Positions 44,377 through 54,762 of a DNA stretch of 64,000 nucleotides are shown here, piece after piece (the stretch's first letter is position 1; each line of letters opens with the position of its first letter). Position numbers and translations under genes: made by a program. The notes beneath the pieces were generated by a model that saw nothing but the letters and a program-made list of their open reading frames with translations, was not told the origin of the DNA and ran no database searches. Source of the stretch: Pseudeuparius sepicola (lineage: Eukaryota; Arthropoda; Insecta; Coleoptera; Anthribidae); assembly GCA_963920635.1 (NCBI GenBank), contig OY987301.1:42383820-42447819 (forward strand), written 5' to 3'.

Positions 44377-44404
44377 TGACTCGGTATCTTTATTAGTAGC
44401 CAAC

Positions 44405-45328
44405 ATGCCCTTGACATCACAAGAACAAATTCAGAGAGCACAGCGTGCTAAAAAAATTAAAGAGCTAACTAGATCTATTAGAAGAAAATATGCTGCGTTA
44501 AAAACGGGTAAATCTGAGATGGATGAGACTTTAGATAAGATATTCAAGCCCGTAAAAGATTCTCTAAGCGAAATAAAAAATAATATGAAAGTTAAGGTAG
44601 GATCAAAGCAACAAACTGCAATTCGGATAAAACCTAAGATAGAATTATTTACTAGTACGCCAAGTAAAAAGTTACCGTCTGAAATATCGGGAGAAAATAC
44701 ATTACCTACAACGGTCTTAGAATCATCTCAAGTAACTGAATACGATGATGATGTTGAAGATGACGCAGATTATGGTTATCCTGAAACGGCCTTACCATAC
44801 ATTCAAAATTTCATCTCAAAATCTGCTGATATTGATAATACTTATGGTCCTAAACTTGATCGCAGTACCTACACATGGACCTTAGGAAATAAACATATCG
44901 ATTTTGATAAAGACACGGGAGATATAATAATCGATAACACTCCTTTCAAGAGCACCGACGGACTTTACCAACTCATTTTCTATGAATATCCAGAATACAG
45001 TCAGGCGGATTTGTTAAATTACAAGAAAATTTTAATGTTAACTGGTGTTCACCTTACATCGAATGGTAAATTGAGGGGTTCTCACAAGACCAAATACCTT
45101 AATATCATTAGACCTCTAATAAAAAGTAAAACTCAAGATGCGCAAGGTACAGGTATGCAGCTTACTTATAACACAAAACCCATAGAGTACGTATACTGGG
45201 ATAATGTCAATGAATTAGTAGATAGGTTGAAGTTACTTGTAGCTTCTAAAGATGCCGGAAACACTTCTCACGACAACGAAATCGCAGCCATCTTAAATGA
45301 ATTAAAGGAAGCTAAAGTTATTTACTAG
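44405..45328 (+). CDS. Conserved Polinton protein (DUF8207-like)
   Basis: A 307-residue protein. The N-terminal ~80 residues are helical and basic, followed by an acidic patch (EYDDDVEDDADYG, about 113-125). The conserved core runs from YGPKLDR through YTWTLGNKHIDF, GLYQLIFYEYPE, and YKKILMLTGVHL. The C-terminus is EYVYWDNVNELVDRLKLLVA followed by NTSHDNEI. This core corresponds, from memory, to the domain labelled DUF8207, which in insects and spiders occurs with Polinton genes. Its function is not known. It is 28 bp downstream of the ATPase stop in the same orientation, which fits a virion-module gene. Confidence 0.7.
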   Translation: MPLTSQEQIQRAQRAKKIKELTRSIRRKYAALKTGKSEMDETLDKIFKPVKDSLSEIKNNMKVKVGSKQQTAIRIKPKIELFTSTPSKKLPSEISGENTLPTTVLESSQVTEYDDDVEDDADYGYPETALPYIQNFISKSADIDNTYGPKLDRSTYTWTLGNKHIDFDKDTGDIIIDNTPFKSTDGLYQLIFYEYPEYSQADLLNYKKILMLTGVHLTSNGKLRGSHKTKYLNIIRPLIKSKTQDAQGTGMQLTYNTKPIEYVYWDNVNELVDRLKLLVASKDAGNTSHDNEIAAILNELKEAKVIY

Positions 45329-45364
45329 AAGTATAATTACTGTCAATATACAGTTAGTTACAAA

Positions 45365-45712
45365 ATGACTCTTAACAAGTTCGGACGCTCGTCGAAATAC
45401 AAAAAGGCTAGCGGCATTGTGCACTCTCCTTTGTCCCAAAACCAAAAATTGAATAGCGATGCTTCAGCTATTTCATTTCAATATAATAAAGATAACGAAA
45501 AGCTTAGAAATATATTAGATGAGCGTCATAACTTTTTATTACGGTCAGTAAACGACTTTAAAAATAACGTTTCCCAGCAAATACAGGATTTTAAAGAGTT
45601 GTTAGAATTAAATACTGTTGCTTTGCAAACTGCCATAGAGAAAATAACACAAGAGCAGGATGTGATTAAAGAACAACTGAAATTGGATAAACAAAAGAGC
45701 GGGGTAAAGTAA
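45365..45712 (+). CDS. Small coiled-coil protein, conserved in Polintons
   Basis: A 115-residue protein beginning MTLNKFGRSSKY, an N-terminus I recall from other insect Polinton copies. Residues about 45-108 have a heptad-like pattern (LRNILDERHNFLLRSVNDF, then QQIQDFKELLELNTVALQT) that predicts a long coiled coil. No enzyme motif. Possibly a structural or cement-type virion protein; this is inference from size, coiled coil and position between capsid-module and integrase genes. Confidence 0.6.
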   Translation: MTLNKFGRSSKYKKASGIVHSPLSQNQKLNSDASAISFQYNKDNEKLRNILDERHNFLLRSVNDFKNNVSQQIQDFKELLELNTVALQTAIEKITQEQDVIKEQLKLDKQKSGVK

Positions 45713-45745
45713 TTTCATTTTAAGTTGGAATTGAGCAGTTGAACA

Positions 45746-46690
45746 ATGAATTTCGGTCATAGTGATGAAAAAGTTCGGTTAGTTAGGGAACTCCATAAAC
45801 CAGCTCGAAAAAATTATCCTCGACGTCGAACTATTATCAAAGGCTTAGATGATCTTTGGCAAGCCGATCTTGCTCAGTTAGATCAATATGCTTACTGTAA
45901 TAGAGGTAATAAATTCATATTAGTTGTAATTGACTCTTTCTCCAAATATGTCTGGTGTAGACCGCTACAATCCAAGTCTGGAGCAGATGTTACAAAGGCT
46001 TTTAAAGATATTTTAAAAAACAGTGGGGGACGCAAGCCTCACAATTTACAAACCGATCAGGGCAAAGAATTTTACAACTCTGAATTCCAGAAATTGATGA
46101 AAACTTTTCAAATTAATCACTACAGTACATTTACCGACAAAAAGGCAGCTATAGTGGAAAGAGTAATACGAACTTTGAAAGAAAAATTATTCAAGTATTT
46201 CAGTCTAAATGGAAAATATAGGTGGATTGATATTTTGCCTACTGTAGTAAATGAGTACAATAATAGGAAACATAGAACGATACAAATGAAGCCTGGTGAA
46301 GTTAACAAAAACAACGAGCAACATTTAGTCACCAATGTGTACAACAGTCACTTAAAAGTTTTCAAAACTCGTAAATTTAGGAAGGGTGACATTGTGAGAA
46401 TAAGTAAAGCTAGACATGTATTTGACAAGGGATATCGACCTAATTGGACAACGGAGTTGTTCAAAATAATCAAAGTACAACACACCAATCCTCCCACATA
46501 TTTGTTAGAAGATTTACGTGGAAGAGCTATAAAGGGTGGTTTTTATAATGAAGAATTGCAAAAAGTGGCAAATCCTGACATCTATTTGGTGGAAAAAGTG
46601 CTTCAAAGGAGGAGGGGGAAAGTTCTTGTGCGATGGCTCGGGTTAGATAAAAGCCACGACTCGTGGATAAGCGAAACAAACATTGTGTAG
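45746..46690 (+). CDS. Polinton integrase, retroviral type with chromodomain
   Basis: A 314-residue protein. The RNase H-fold catalytic core carries the acidic triad D41 (WQADLAQLD), D104 (QTDQGKEF) and E139 (AAIVERVIRTLKEK). An SH3-like region follows (FRKGDIVRISK and WTTELFKI). A C-terminal chromodomain, about 278-314, reads EKVLQRRRGKVLVRWLGLD and DSWISETN. It would cut and join the element ends and leave the 6-bp duplication seen at both ends. Chromodomains can bias integration toward certain chromatin. The frame is uninterrupted. No clear N-terminal zinc-binding HHCC motif is visible, so the N-terminus is short. Confidence 0.9.
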   Translation: MNFGHSDEKVRLVRELHKPARKNYPRRRTIIKGLDDLWQADLAQLDQYAYCNRGNKFILVVIDSFSKYVWCRPLQSKSGADVTKAFKDILKNSGGRKPHNLQTDQGKEFYNSEFQKLMKTFQINHYSTFTDKKAAIVERVIRTLKEKLFKYFSLNGKYRWIDILPTVVNEYNNRKHRTIQMKPGEVNKNNEQHLVTNVYNSHLKVFKTRKFRKGDIVRISKARHVFDKGYRPNWTTELFKIIKVQHTNPPTYLLEDLRGRAIKGGFYNEELQKVANPDIYLVEKVLQRRRGKVLVRWLGLDKSHDSWISETNIV

Positions 46691-46715
46691 TTCTCTCGGT
46701 GAACGAACCGCCAAA

Positions 46716-47351
46716 ATGTCTGATAGTGGTTACGAATCCGATGTAAGCAGCAGTGAAAATGATATTGTAGAAGATTCTTTGCTTTTGGCAGCATGTTTTC
46801 CGATCAAATCAACTAATGGATTATTCATTCATACAGGGTTGAGTCTCAAGAAATATTTTGAGCCAGCAGTAATCATCACATACCTTTGTCATGATCGGAG
46901 AGTAATTTCCTTGAACTACTCTGAATGGAATAAATTATTGGAACATGTATGTGAATTTATTAATAATGGTGGAGCTCCAATGTTTGCCAGATTCGACTCA
47001 CGTATGGTTCTAAGTACGGTGATTGACGCCGATGGAAATCAGCACGTGTCGCTTAGAAAAAATAATGTGTATGTTTATTTTACCGAGGCAGATATTTTTG
47101 AATTGTTAAACGTTAGCATAAGTGCATCTTTGAGATTTGGCTTTTTGCTCCGCTTTGATTTTTATGATTTCTATTGTAATTTCTTAGATAAAGTCAATCA
47201 TCTAGTAGTAAGTAGTAACTTAAATGAAACAGACATTATATTAATATTATGTAATATTACATTTAGTATAGAAACCTTTTGTATTTTTGAACTCTTCTGT
47301 TTTTACAAAGAGTTTCTGTTGGCTGATTTGTATAGAAGAAGGTTGGTTTAA
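46716..47351 (+). CDS. Hypothetical Polinton protein
   Basis: A 211-residue protein from the ATG at 46716 (MSDSGYESDVSSSENDIVED: acidic, serine-rich N-terminus). The middle, SLNYSEWNKLLEHVCEFIN and LSTVIDADGNQHVSLRKNNV, has a mixed alpha/beta look, and the last 70 residues are rich in aromatic residues and cysteine. I cannot assign a family. I recall similar short proteins with an N-terminal acidic segment followed by a W-x-x-L-L motif near the integrase gene in insect Polintons. It converges with DNA polymerase; polyadenylation-like signals on both strands sit at 47350-47390. Confidence 0.55.
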   Translation: MSDSGYESDVSSSENDIVEDSLLLAACFPIKSTNGLFIHTGLSLKKYFEPAVIITYLCHDRRVISLNYSEWNKLLEHVCEFINNGGAPMFARFDSRMVLSTVIDADGNQHVSLRKNNVYVYFTEADIFELLNVSISASLRFGFLLRFDFYDFYCNFLDKVNHLVVSSNLNETDIILILCNITFSIETFCIFELFCFYKEFLLADLYRRRLV

Positions 47352-47394
47352 TAAAACAACGTTCTACAAATATGGGTTTTTTATTTTTACATCC

Positions 47395-50300
47395 TTACAT
47401 ATTACATTCAATATGCCTTATAGCTTTGTGTCCCCAAGGAAGAGTTACAATACTATCAACTAAATATCGCTTATCATCGAAAGGATTCAAGCCAATTTTA
47501 GACTGTTCGAGACTGAAAACATCATGAGCAAACGAACGTATAGAACGTTGGTTTATAATTTTTTGTTTCTTGTCAAACAAACAACTTACATAATCGTTGT
47601 ACGTTATATGTCTCGATACAACGTTTTTCTTGACTCCTTTCGATTTCTTAATACAAATTTTTTCCCCTCAATCAGATAAGCATACATCTTAGATCTAAGA
47701 CCCGCAAAGTGAGTTATAATGCTACCATTAAGTTCATCTTTCATTAATCCCGGAACTTTTTTATTTACCAATGGAATACCATATTTATTATCTTGGGGGT
47801 AGTCACTAGTATCAAAACGTTCTATATTATCTTTAATAATGTCTTTAAAAACGTCATTACAGCGTATTTCATATACTAGGCTATCAGTATCGGTATACAA
47901 GAGCGTACAGTCAGATAATTTGCGTAGCATAAATTCATAATGAAATTCATAAACGCATGTTTTTGAGATATCGAGTATTGCCATTCCCACATAGAGGGGC
48001 TTATTGAAAATAATACTCGTCTTATTTAGTTCTACGCTAACTAAATTTTCATCAAATATGGTTCTGCTCTTAAAACGTGGGCTAGAAATATAATGTTTTG
48101 CTCCAAACCTACCAGCCCATTTGCGTAATAGTTTAACAACCCTGTGTTTCCTTATGTTCTCCATTGTTTTACCATAAACTGCGTTGTTCATGAGTTTGAT
48201 TATAGTTTTTTCAAATTCTAACGATGCTTGCTGTCTCAAGCGTGTATTAAACTGTATGTAAGGAGCTAGCCAGGGGGCCTGTTTAAACTTCAGAATTCTG
48301 TGGATTTTGGTCAAAACTAGACCGTTTCTCAAAGCCTGTTTAAGCGCTCTGTAATGAATTATGTAATTCTTCTTGTCATGAAGTGTGGGCATAAGCTTGG
48401 AAAATTTCGATCCTGGTGGTTTTCGCTGCTCTGCTGCAAACGGGAGGTCTTTATGCACATCATGCAGATGATCTGGGTACGACAAATCCACCTCCAAGAC
48501 ATAGCCTTCGTCTGCATCGTCGGCAATCTTGGTAACGTCAAACTCTGAGTCCTCAATCCATTCAAATCCGCCATAAGGGAGATGCTCACACATCGCCCAG
48601 CCATATAAGTTTATAAATAAATTTGGAAGGTTTGGTGGAGTCATAGCTTCGCATATATTTATTATTCGCTTCGGAAAAGCGATGGCTACACTGACTTATT
48701 CCACCTCTTACAGCTTTTTCAAAAAATAATAAAATATCGATGTCTTGGAATGTCTCCAGTTTGCAGTTGGTATATTTGAGCATACAGTCCCAAGTGTATC
48801 CCGGTAATGTGTAATACCAAGCAGGATCTAATCCATAGTTTTTGTAACACGATTTTCTAAAATTCTCAAACACATCTGTAAGCAGCATCACATCGGTTTT
48901 TAAATACAGATCGGAGTATTCGCCCAAGTTAGTTATATTGAACTTTTCCCATACTAATTGTGCGTGTCTGTAGTCTTTTTCGTCGATTTCAACATCGTTT
49001 AGTTTGTTATAGAATTGATCGATTGAAGGTAATGAGGTTTCCTCTAATTTTTTAAACGAGTCTATGTAATCATAGCAAAAAACGCCCTTCCTGGTTAACA
49101 ATGTAAACTTTTCAGGTGACAAATGGTGAAATTCTTTTTTAGCATTTACGAAATCGTCACTTTTTAGAGAGGAAACGAGAGTATCAAGCGAAAAACCTAG
49201 AAATCTAAAAGAGTCGATAAAGCGAAACTTGATATTTGTCTCATTATCAAACATAGTAAAACTAATATATTTTTCTTTGTTTATCGGAAGCAGAGTAATG
49301 TGATTTCTTTTGGCAAGGTCCCTTATTATAAAATGGCTGTCGTATCCACTTAGATTGTGAAATACTACGGGAATCATAAAAGAGTTCTTATAATTCAAAT
49401 TACAATTTTGGTGGGCGTAGCCGCGAAATTTGCCGGTTAAGTGACAATGATCGCGCACAATTAAGTCAGTGTCTATGAATTTTTTCTCGCAAATATGACA
49501 GTTTTCGCTAGCATCCTTAAGGCTAATGGTTTCGTCCATAGGCTCCACAATTTTTAATTTAGAGGCTACAAATTTCGCGGCCTCATCCAGCTGATCTGCA
49601 AACCAAGATAAACATTGGGGTCCACGATAGCTGTTGTAGAAAGATAATGAGTCATCGAATGTACATTTGAAATAGTATGCAGCACTATAGGCCACATGTT
49701 TTTGATATTTTTTAGTTTTCGTCTCGGTTTGCAGATCGTGGACGGGTGTTAGCATCGCCTCCACGTCTGAGTAGATTATGAAAGTACATGTTCTTTATGT
49801 GCAAAATTTTTAAACTCAATAAATTTTTCCTTGGGAAATTCAATTTTGAATTGATTTATTTGTTCACAGCTAGTAGCATGCTCGTTCAATTTATCTTGAG
49901 ATGTAAAATAATTTAAGCATCTGTCACATATAAATACACGTCTTTTATGGTTGTTTAATTGTTTTGAGACTAATTTAGAAAGATCCTTTATCCAACAAAA
50001 ATGATATTTTATATTATCCATCGACTCGTCTTGAGGGGGAGCTTCGAATTCCCCGATATTTGGCGAATATTCATTTTGAATAAGAAGTAAATTCACATGT
50101 CTATCAAGTTTATTTTTTGTTAATCTGACAGGTACAGTCATAAATCTAGATGTTTTTTCTTTGCCCACTAACTCCAGAACATACACGTTTACAGATATTT
50201 TATTTAACTGCTCAAATTTTGTAATCTGTGGCAATGTCATCGGGAAATCTATCCCCTCCAAATTTAAAACTGTGGAGTAATGAGGGTATGAACTTACTCG

Positions 50301-51116
50301 ATGCGCATTAGAATGTGTTGGATAAAGCGCTGAAACGATAGCCCACGCGAAACAAGCCTCATCCTGATTTTGGACGTTAATGCACGCTTTTTTACTTGAA
50401 ATTTCGTAGGGCAGAGCTATGTATGACGTTCCACCGTTTCCAAATCCAACTTTGTTTATATTAACCTCTAAACTTAATATTTTATGTAAGCTCCAATTGG
50501 ACCCTTCATTTTCAAAATCGTCAAGTTTTCTCAAAATAATAGCGCTAACATTGTCATTAAACCATTGCTTTATATCAACGCCACGATCGATTGCAGCATT
50601 TTTTGTATTAAAATACTTGTTACTAAAGATTTCACCATCGCCAGATATTTTCACAAATTCACCACAGAAGACAGTATTTACTTTAACTACATTTAGAGAA
50701 CGTAAAATTTGATTTATACGATTTTTAAAAGGAAAAAATGCGTCATTTAAAAACTTTACTATATCTATGTGAAGTATGTTTACTATAATACCTGACCTTA
50801 TTCTATTTTGAAAGGCGGACTGAGTGTCTTCCCACTTCAATCGATCAGATCTCTTTTCACGTTTTTGACCAGCCCCCGTATGTTTCCATGATTTAAAGTA
50901 TACGCCGATCCTTTTCAGATGACCCAAATTTGTCTGAAGTTTCATCAGCGTACCGTGATTATAGTCTCCTTTCTTTATTGCAGTATTATGTAATTTAATA
51001 TTTGCTTGTAATTTTTTTGTCCATTGCTCTAAAACTCTTTCCTGCGTGCTGTCCCTTAATAAATCCAATGCTTTTTCGAAAGTTTGAACAATTTTGTCAC
51101 TTTCAACAAATGACAT
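47395..51116 (-). pseudogene. Protein-primed DNA polymerase B, broken by three frameshifts
   Basis: Four consecutive minus-strand pieces make up one polymerase of about 1,230 codons. 51116-49776: N-terminal region with an OTU-like candidate (ACFAWAIVSALYP, later HVNLLLI) and a zinc finger (CDRCLNYFTSQDKL). 49764-48586: exonuclease region, with Exo I (SDVEAM) read just before the listed start, an endonuclease VII-like C/H cluster (CHICEKKF to NCNLNYK), Exo II FHNLSGYDSH and Exo III YSDLYLKTDVM. 48644-47604: polymerase motifs B (NNAVYGKT) and C (YTDTDS). 47580-47395: C-terminus. The breaks are near 49783, near 48612 and near 47645. The second coincides with apparent loss of about 11 bp covering motif A, so the catalytic aspartate before NLYGWAM is gone. 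Confidence 0.88.
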
Positions 51117-51247
51117 AATGAAAACTTAGCAATAAATTATTCTTAGCTTTAGCTGTTTCGAAACGTTTTGAAAATCTATATGCGTTGCATGCCTTTTTAA
51201 TCTATTTTTCCCCACTGTTTTCTCATAGGATCTGTTTCGGCACGAAA

Positions 51248-51277
51248 GGGGAGGGGATAGGGAGCTGGCAATATAAG
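51248..51277 (+). promoter_or_regulatory. G-rich box and TATA box
   Basis: GGGGAGGGGATAGGG (51248-51262) is followed by ATATAAG (51271-51277), about 30 bp before the ATG at 51308. It lies in the divergent space between polymerase and the next gene. The same GGGGAT-then-TATA arrangement recurs at other promoters of the element. Confidence 0.5.
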
Positions 51278-51307
51278 ATGTTGAAATTGCCTACCATACG
51301 TATCAAA

Positions 51308-52027
51308 ATGGTGCAGCTTACAGTTGAATTCAGAGCTTTCAGAGCCGCGCTATACGAAATGAAACGTTCGTGTTACGGTAAAAATTTAATTTCTCTCCTG
51401 AATAAACCGAATTTTTTAATATTTGATAAGTGCTTCAAAACAATTGCCGAAAGTAAAGAGTGCGACGAGGCCGATTATTGTTTGATGCTGGAGAGCAAGC
51501 GAAGAATGGATAACTTTATACGGATACTTGGTGATATTTTCGAGCGAGAAGGCATTAATGAAATCAATGTCGTTGACCTTGGTAAGCTTTTGAGGGATCA
51601 TTGTTTAAAAGATACTTTTGCACACCAATTGTACGTCCTTAATTTACTTTACGATGCTGATGGTGTGGAGTTACCGTATAATCCGAAAATAGAAGCCTAT
51701 CAAGTGAAAAATATGAAAAAAAATTACAACGATATATATAAATGTATTGACGATTTCATATGTGCGGCTGCATATATGGCAATTCCAAAGAATATAGAAA
51801 ATTTTAAGGCTGCATTAACTAAGTTGAAACTAAATTACAAATTTCAACCGTCTGAAAACAAAGTGCATTTAATTATGGAATGGTTAAATAAAAACGTAAA
51901 AAAGTACGAAGAAAATCCTGACGCTATACTGGGTTGGCAAGATGGTCCTTGTTGTTCTCCATGGCCCTCAGAAGATGTGGACGATTATAGAAAGACAATT
52001 GCACTATTAAATACCTTCATATTGTAA
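51308..52027 (+). CDS. Hypothetical protein, mostly helical
   Basis: A 239-residue protein I do not recognise. The frame opens upstream (51185), but the TATA box at 51271 lies inside that extension, so I start at the ATG of MVQLTVEFRAF. The predicted content is largely helical (LLNKPNFLIFDKCFKTIAES, DNFIRILGDIFEREG, IYKCIDDFICAAAYMAIP). The C-terminus is a proline/tryptophan-rich segment (GWQDGPCCSPWPSEDVDDY). It diverges from DNA polymerase. A 28-bp piece of its 3' coding part (51921-51948) is duplicated at 52103-52130. An AATAAA signal lies at about 52044. Confidence 0.5.
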   Translation: MVQLTVEFRAFRAALYEMKRSCYGKNLISLLNKPNFLIFDKCFKTIAESKECDEADYCLMLESKRRMDNFIRILGDIFEREGINEINVVDLGKLLRDHCLKDTFAHQLYVLNLLYDADGVELPYNPKIEAYQVKNMKKNYNDIYKCIDDFICAAAYMAIPKNIENFKAALTKLKLNYKFQPSENKVHLIMEWLNKNVKKYEENPDAILGWQDGPCCSPWPSEDVDDYRKTIALLNTFIL

Positions 52028-52719
52028 CTAATATACTTGTAAAAAATAAAACTTTTACTAATATTTTGAATTTTATTTCATATTTGTATTTTAAAAGTGA
52101 CAACGCTATACTGGGTTGGCAAGATGGTCCCTTCTCCAAGCACACAATACAATCATGCAACAAAAATTGTAAAATTCATAGAGAATGCCCGCAGCCAGGT
52201 AAACCCAGTTGACTGCGCAGCCGCCGCGTTCCTGAGACTCATAGCGCGCCCTCGACGGCGGGGCCTTCGAACCACCCAGCGGTATCTTTCGAACCCCCTT
52301 GCGCATACCTGTTGCAAGGGTAAAGTATTCGGCGAAATATCGATCAATTGGTAGTACTTTTGAAGCACGACTGTAGTTGTTTCCCTACAGAAATAGAGGG
52401 CACGACCTGTATTAAAAATCTAATATTTTCATTGTATTGATCACACGTCAATTCATAAAAGAAAATCAGTAGTTGCAATCTTTATGAAATTTGGAATAAC
52501 TCAAATATGCAGATTAGTTGTTCCATTTATTTCAAAATAAAAAACAGCAAAAAATACAGTTTTCTGAAATGGAGGAATTAAAATTTAAAAAAATGTATCA
52601 CTTTTTATAGCATATATTTAAATAGGACATAAAACACAAAAGATATGTTAAAATATTTATTTGTATGTACAGGATAATATAAAAAACGTATTAAAAAAAA
52701 CTATTACTAACTAAATATA
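52028..52719. other. Intergenic stretch with 28-bp duplication and GC-rich insert
   Basis: 52103-52130 repeats 51921-51948 exactly (ACGCTATACTGGGTTGGCAA and following). After it, about 52190-52370 is GC-rich and unlike the rest of the element (CGCAGCCGCCGCGTTC, CGACGGCGGGGCC), suggesting inserted foreign sequence or a duplicated remnant from another element. No gene is supported. Confidence 0.5.
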
Positions 52720-53250
52720 TTACAAACACTTATAAATGTATTCTGCAAAAACACATAACTCTACCTGAGGACAGTGCACGGGTTTTCGTAAATTTTGCAA
52801 ATGTCTTTTACATTGGTTTTTTTTAACCTGATTATATAATTCAGGATTTTCCCCGACTATAATATCAAATTTGGGACATCCCAGTTGTTCTATATTATAG
52901 GCTAAATGTCCAAATCCTGCTGCCTTTAAGAGATCCAACTCCACATGTCCGCCTTTATAACCAATCTTTTGATCACCTGAATTGAAGCCCAGACGCCGAA
53001 ATTCTTTGATGATGTCATCTTGCGGTTGGTCGCCTTTCTGATCCTCATATCTCAATCCATGAAGATTGTTAGTGACCCACCTTGCGGTTCTGGCGTCTTT
53101 TGAATTGAGAGCGTAATAGCTTCCAACAGAATAATATTTGGAGGTGGACTGTTTCCATTTCATATCAAATATTCCAAGTTCCTTAACTAAAAATTTTCCG
53201 TTGACGTGGAAACCATCAACATCTACCAAGTATCTTATGGATGGAGTCAT
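52720..53250 (-). CDS. Polinton accessory protein, possible RNase H-fold
   Basis: A 176-residue protein from the ATG whose complement is at 53248-53250 (MTPSIRYLVDVDGFHVNGKF). The frame opens slightly earlier at a GTG. The start YLVDVDGF...FLVKELGIF and the later GYKGGHVELDLLKAAGFGHL and CPKFD blocks recur, in my recollection, in uncharacterised insect proteins near Polinton genes. The D-x-D-G-F start and the V-E-x-D-L-L block look like an RNase H-like/DEDD exonuclease arrangement, but this is a guess from pattern. A TATA box for this gene is at 53302-53309 on the minus strand. Confidence 0.55.
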   Translation of the reverse strand: MTPSIRYLVDVDGFHVNGKFLVKELGIFDMKWKQSTSKYYSVGSYYALNSKDARTARWVTNNLHGLRYEDQKGDQPQDDIIKEFRRLGFNSGDQKIGYKGGHVELDLLKAAGFGHLAYNIEQLGCPKFDIIVGENPELYNQVKKNQCKRHLQNLRKPVHCPQVELCVFAEYIYKCL

Positions 53251-53300
53251 TTTCTTGAATAGACTTAGACGATTACATTGGTTCACTTAGCTAAAGTGTG

Positions 53301-53310
53301 CCTTTTATAC
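53301..53310 (-). promoter_or_regulatory. TATA box, minus strand
   Basis: Minus-strand GTATAAAAGG, about 50 bp upstream of the ATG at 53250. It shares a divergent intergenic space with the zinc protein promoter. Confidence 0.6.
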
Positions 53311-53356
53311 CCCTGTTTTAATACGAAAACAGTTTGGCATCATCAGAAAGTGGGGG

Positions 53357-53436
53357 GGGGATCCCCTCCTAGACATCTCGTACAGGTTGATGTTTTAGAC
53401 TATAAAAACTCTGGAGATATCTCAATAGACATCAGT
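53357..53436 (+). promoter_or_regulatory. GGGGATCCCC box, TATA box and TCAGT initiator
   Basis: The palindrome GGGGATCCCC (53357-53366, within a longer G-run) is followed by TATAAAAA at 53401-53408. TCAGT lies at 53432-53436, 31 bp after the TATA start, the expected spacing for an arthropod initiator. It drives the gene starting at 53473. Confidence 0.65.
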
Positions 53437-53472
53437 TACAGTTTTTCTCCAAACAAATTAAATTTAATAACA

Positions 53473-53973
53473 ATGGCTGCCTCCATAAATAATTCCCTAT
53501 ACCAACTTGCGTTAGAAGAAAAAGAAGAGATTGAGAAAACGGTGCCTGCAGAATTGAGAAGAGACATCGACGACATTGACGACGATGATGCTAGTGACGA
53601 AGATGAAGGGGTAGACGTTGGCCGCGATGACTCCGTCGTGGCGAAAAGTGTACCCATTAACCCGACCGAGGGTTATAATAACTGGACAGTGGGGGGCCTC
53701 TGTGTATCTGCCGCATATGTAAAGGTAACAGAAAGGGCGCGTTTGTGCCTAAATTGTTACCGTGCGTATGTGGTAGATTTTACAGAGGTTTCCCTGAATG
53801 GTTTCACCGACAATGCGAAGCATCGGCATGAAACTTTACATTTTTCTTTGACAGAAATGCCTTTGCAAAGATTCATGCGGTGTAGTGCCTGTAAAGAAAA
53901 GCTTTACATAGCTTTTCGGCAAGACACCTGCTTGATGTGTAAAGCAGGTGCAAAAATTATACCATTATTGTAA
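53473..53973 (+). CDS. Acidic zinc-binding protein, unknown
   Basis: A 166-residue protein from the ATG at 53473; the frame is open further upstream, but the core promoter lies there. The N-terminal 60 residues contain an acidic run (DIDDIDDDDASDEDEG). The C-terminal part has cysteine pairs CLNC, CSAC and CLMC plus two histidines (KHRHETLH), consistent with one or two zinc ribbons. It could be a transcription or DNA-binding regulator; no family is recognised. The last ~60 bp of coding sequence and the 3' region are tandemly duplicated downstream. Divergent with the gene at 52720-53250. Confidence 0.55.
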   Translation: MAASINNSLYQLALEEKEEIEKTVPAELRRDIDDIDDDDASDEDEGVDVGRDDSVVAKSVPINPTEGYNNWTVGGLCVSAAYVKVTERARLCLNCYRAYVVDFTEVSLNGFTDNAKHRHETLHFSLTEMPLQRFMRCSACKEKLYIAFRQDTCLMCKAGAKIIPLL

Positions 53974-54594
53974 ATAAAATGTATTATTGTAAATAAAATG
54001 TATTATTGGATAATTCTGTTTTTATTATTATTATTTAAATTAAATTCCTGACTATAAGAAAATAAACGTGTAATAAAATATTTAATTAAAAACTACAGTT
54101 TGATACCTACAAATGTTCTGGGATTTTAGGTAGTCGCATGCTACTGCTTGTCCGTGCGAGGATGATCGCTATGTAAAATCCCCTGGCTGTATTTTTTACC
54201 TTTCTTACATCGCTCAGCCGGAAGTGTGCACGTACGGTTATGCTAAAGCATAGCTTTTCGGCAAGATACATGCTTAATATGTAAAACAGGTGCAAAAACT
54301 AGGCCATTGGTATTATTGTAAATGAAATGTATTATTGGATAATTGTTTTATTATTATTATTTAAATTAAATTCTCGAATATAAGAAAATAAACGTTTAAT
54401 AAAATATTTACTTAAAAACTACAGTTTGATACTACAAATGTTCTGGGATTTTAGGTATCCGCTTGCTACCGCTTGTCCGTGCGAGTTCGAGCGAGGACGA
54501 TCGCTATGTAAAATCCCCTGACTATATTTTTTACCTTTCTTACATCTCCCTCAGCCGGAAGTGTGCACGTACGCTTATGCTAAAGTATGGTCTG
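53911..54594 (+). repeat. Tandem duplication, two ~342-bp copies
   Basis: Copy 1 starts GCTTTTCGGCAAGACACCTG at 53911 and copy 2 starts GCTTTTCGGCAAGATACATG at 54253. They stay alignable to about 54590 with scattered changes. Each unit includes the last codons of the zinc protein, its AATAAA region and a CAGCCGGAAGTGTGCACGTA block. The second copy is a non-coding remnant. Confidence 0.85.
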
Positions 54595-54762
54595 CTTAGG
54601 AGAAAAATATTACTTTTGTATTTAGCTACCGAGCGACTCTGTATTGCACGTAATAAAATTTTATTGCTTGGTGTTTATAATGGTATTGGGTGAGAAATGA
54701 ATAACAAAGCGTTGGTTTAAAACTATGTGTAATATTATATATATATATGATTCAACTTATGC

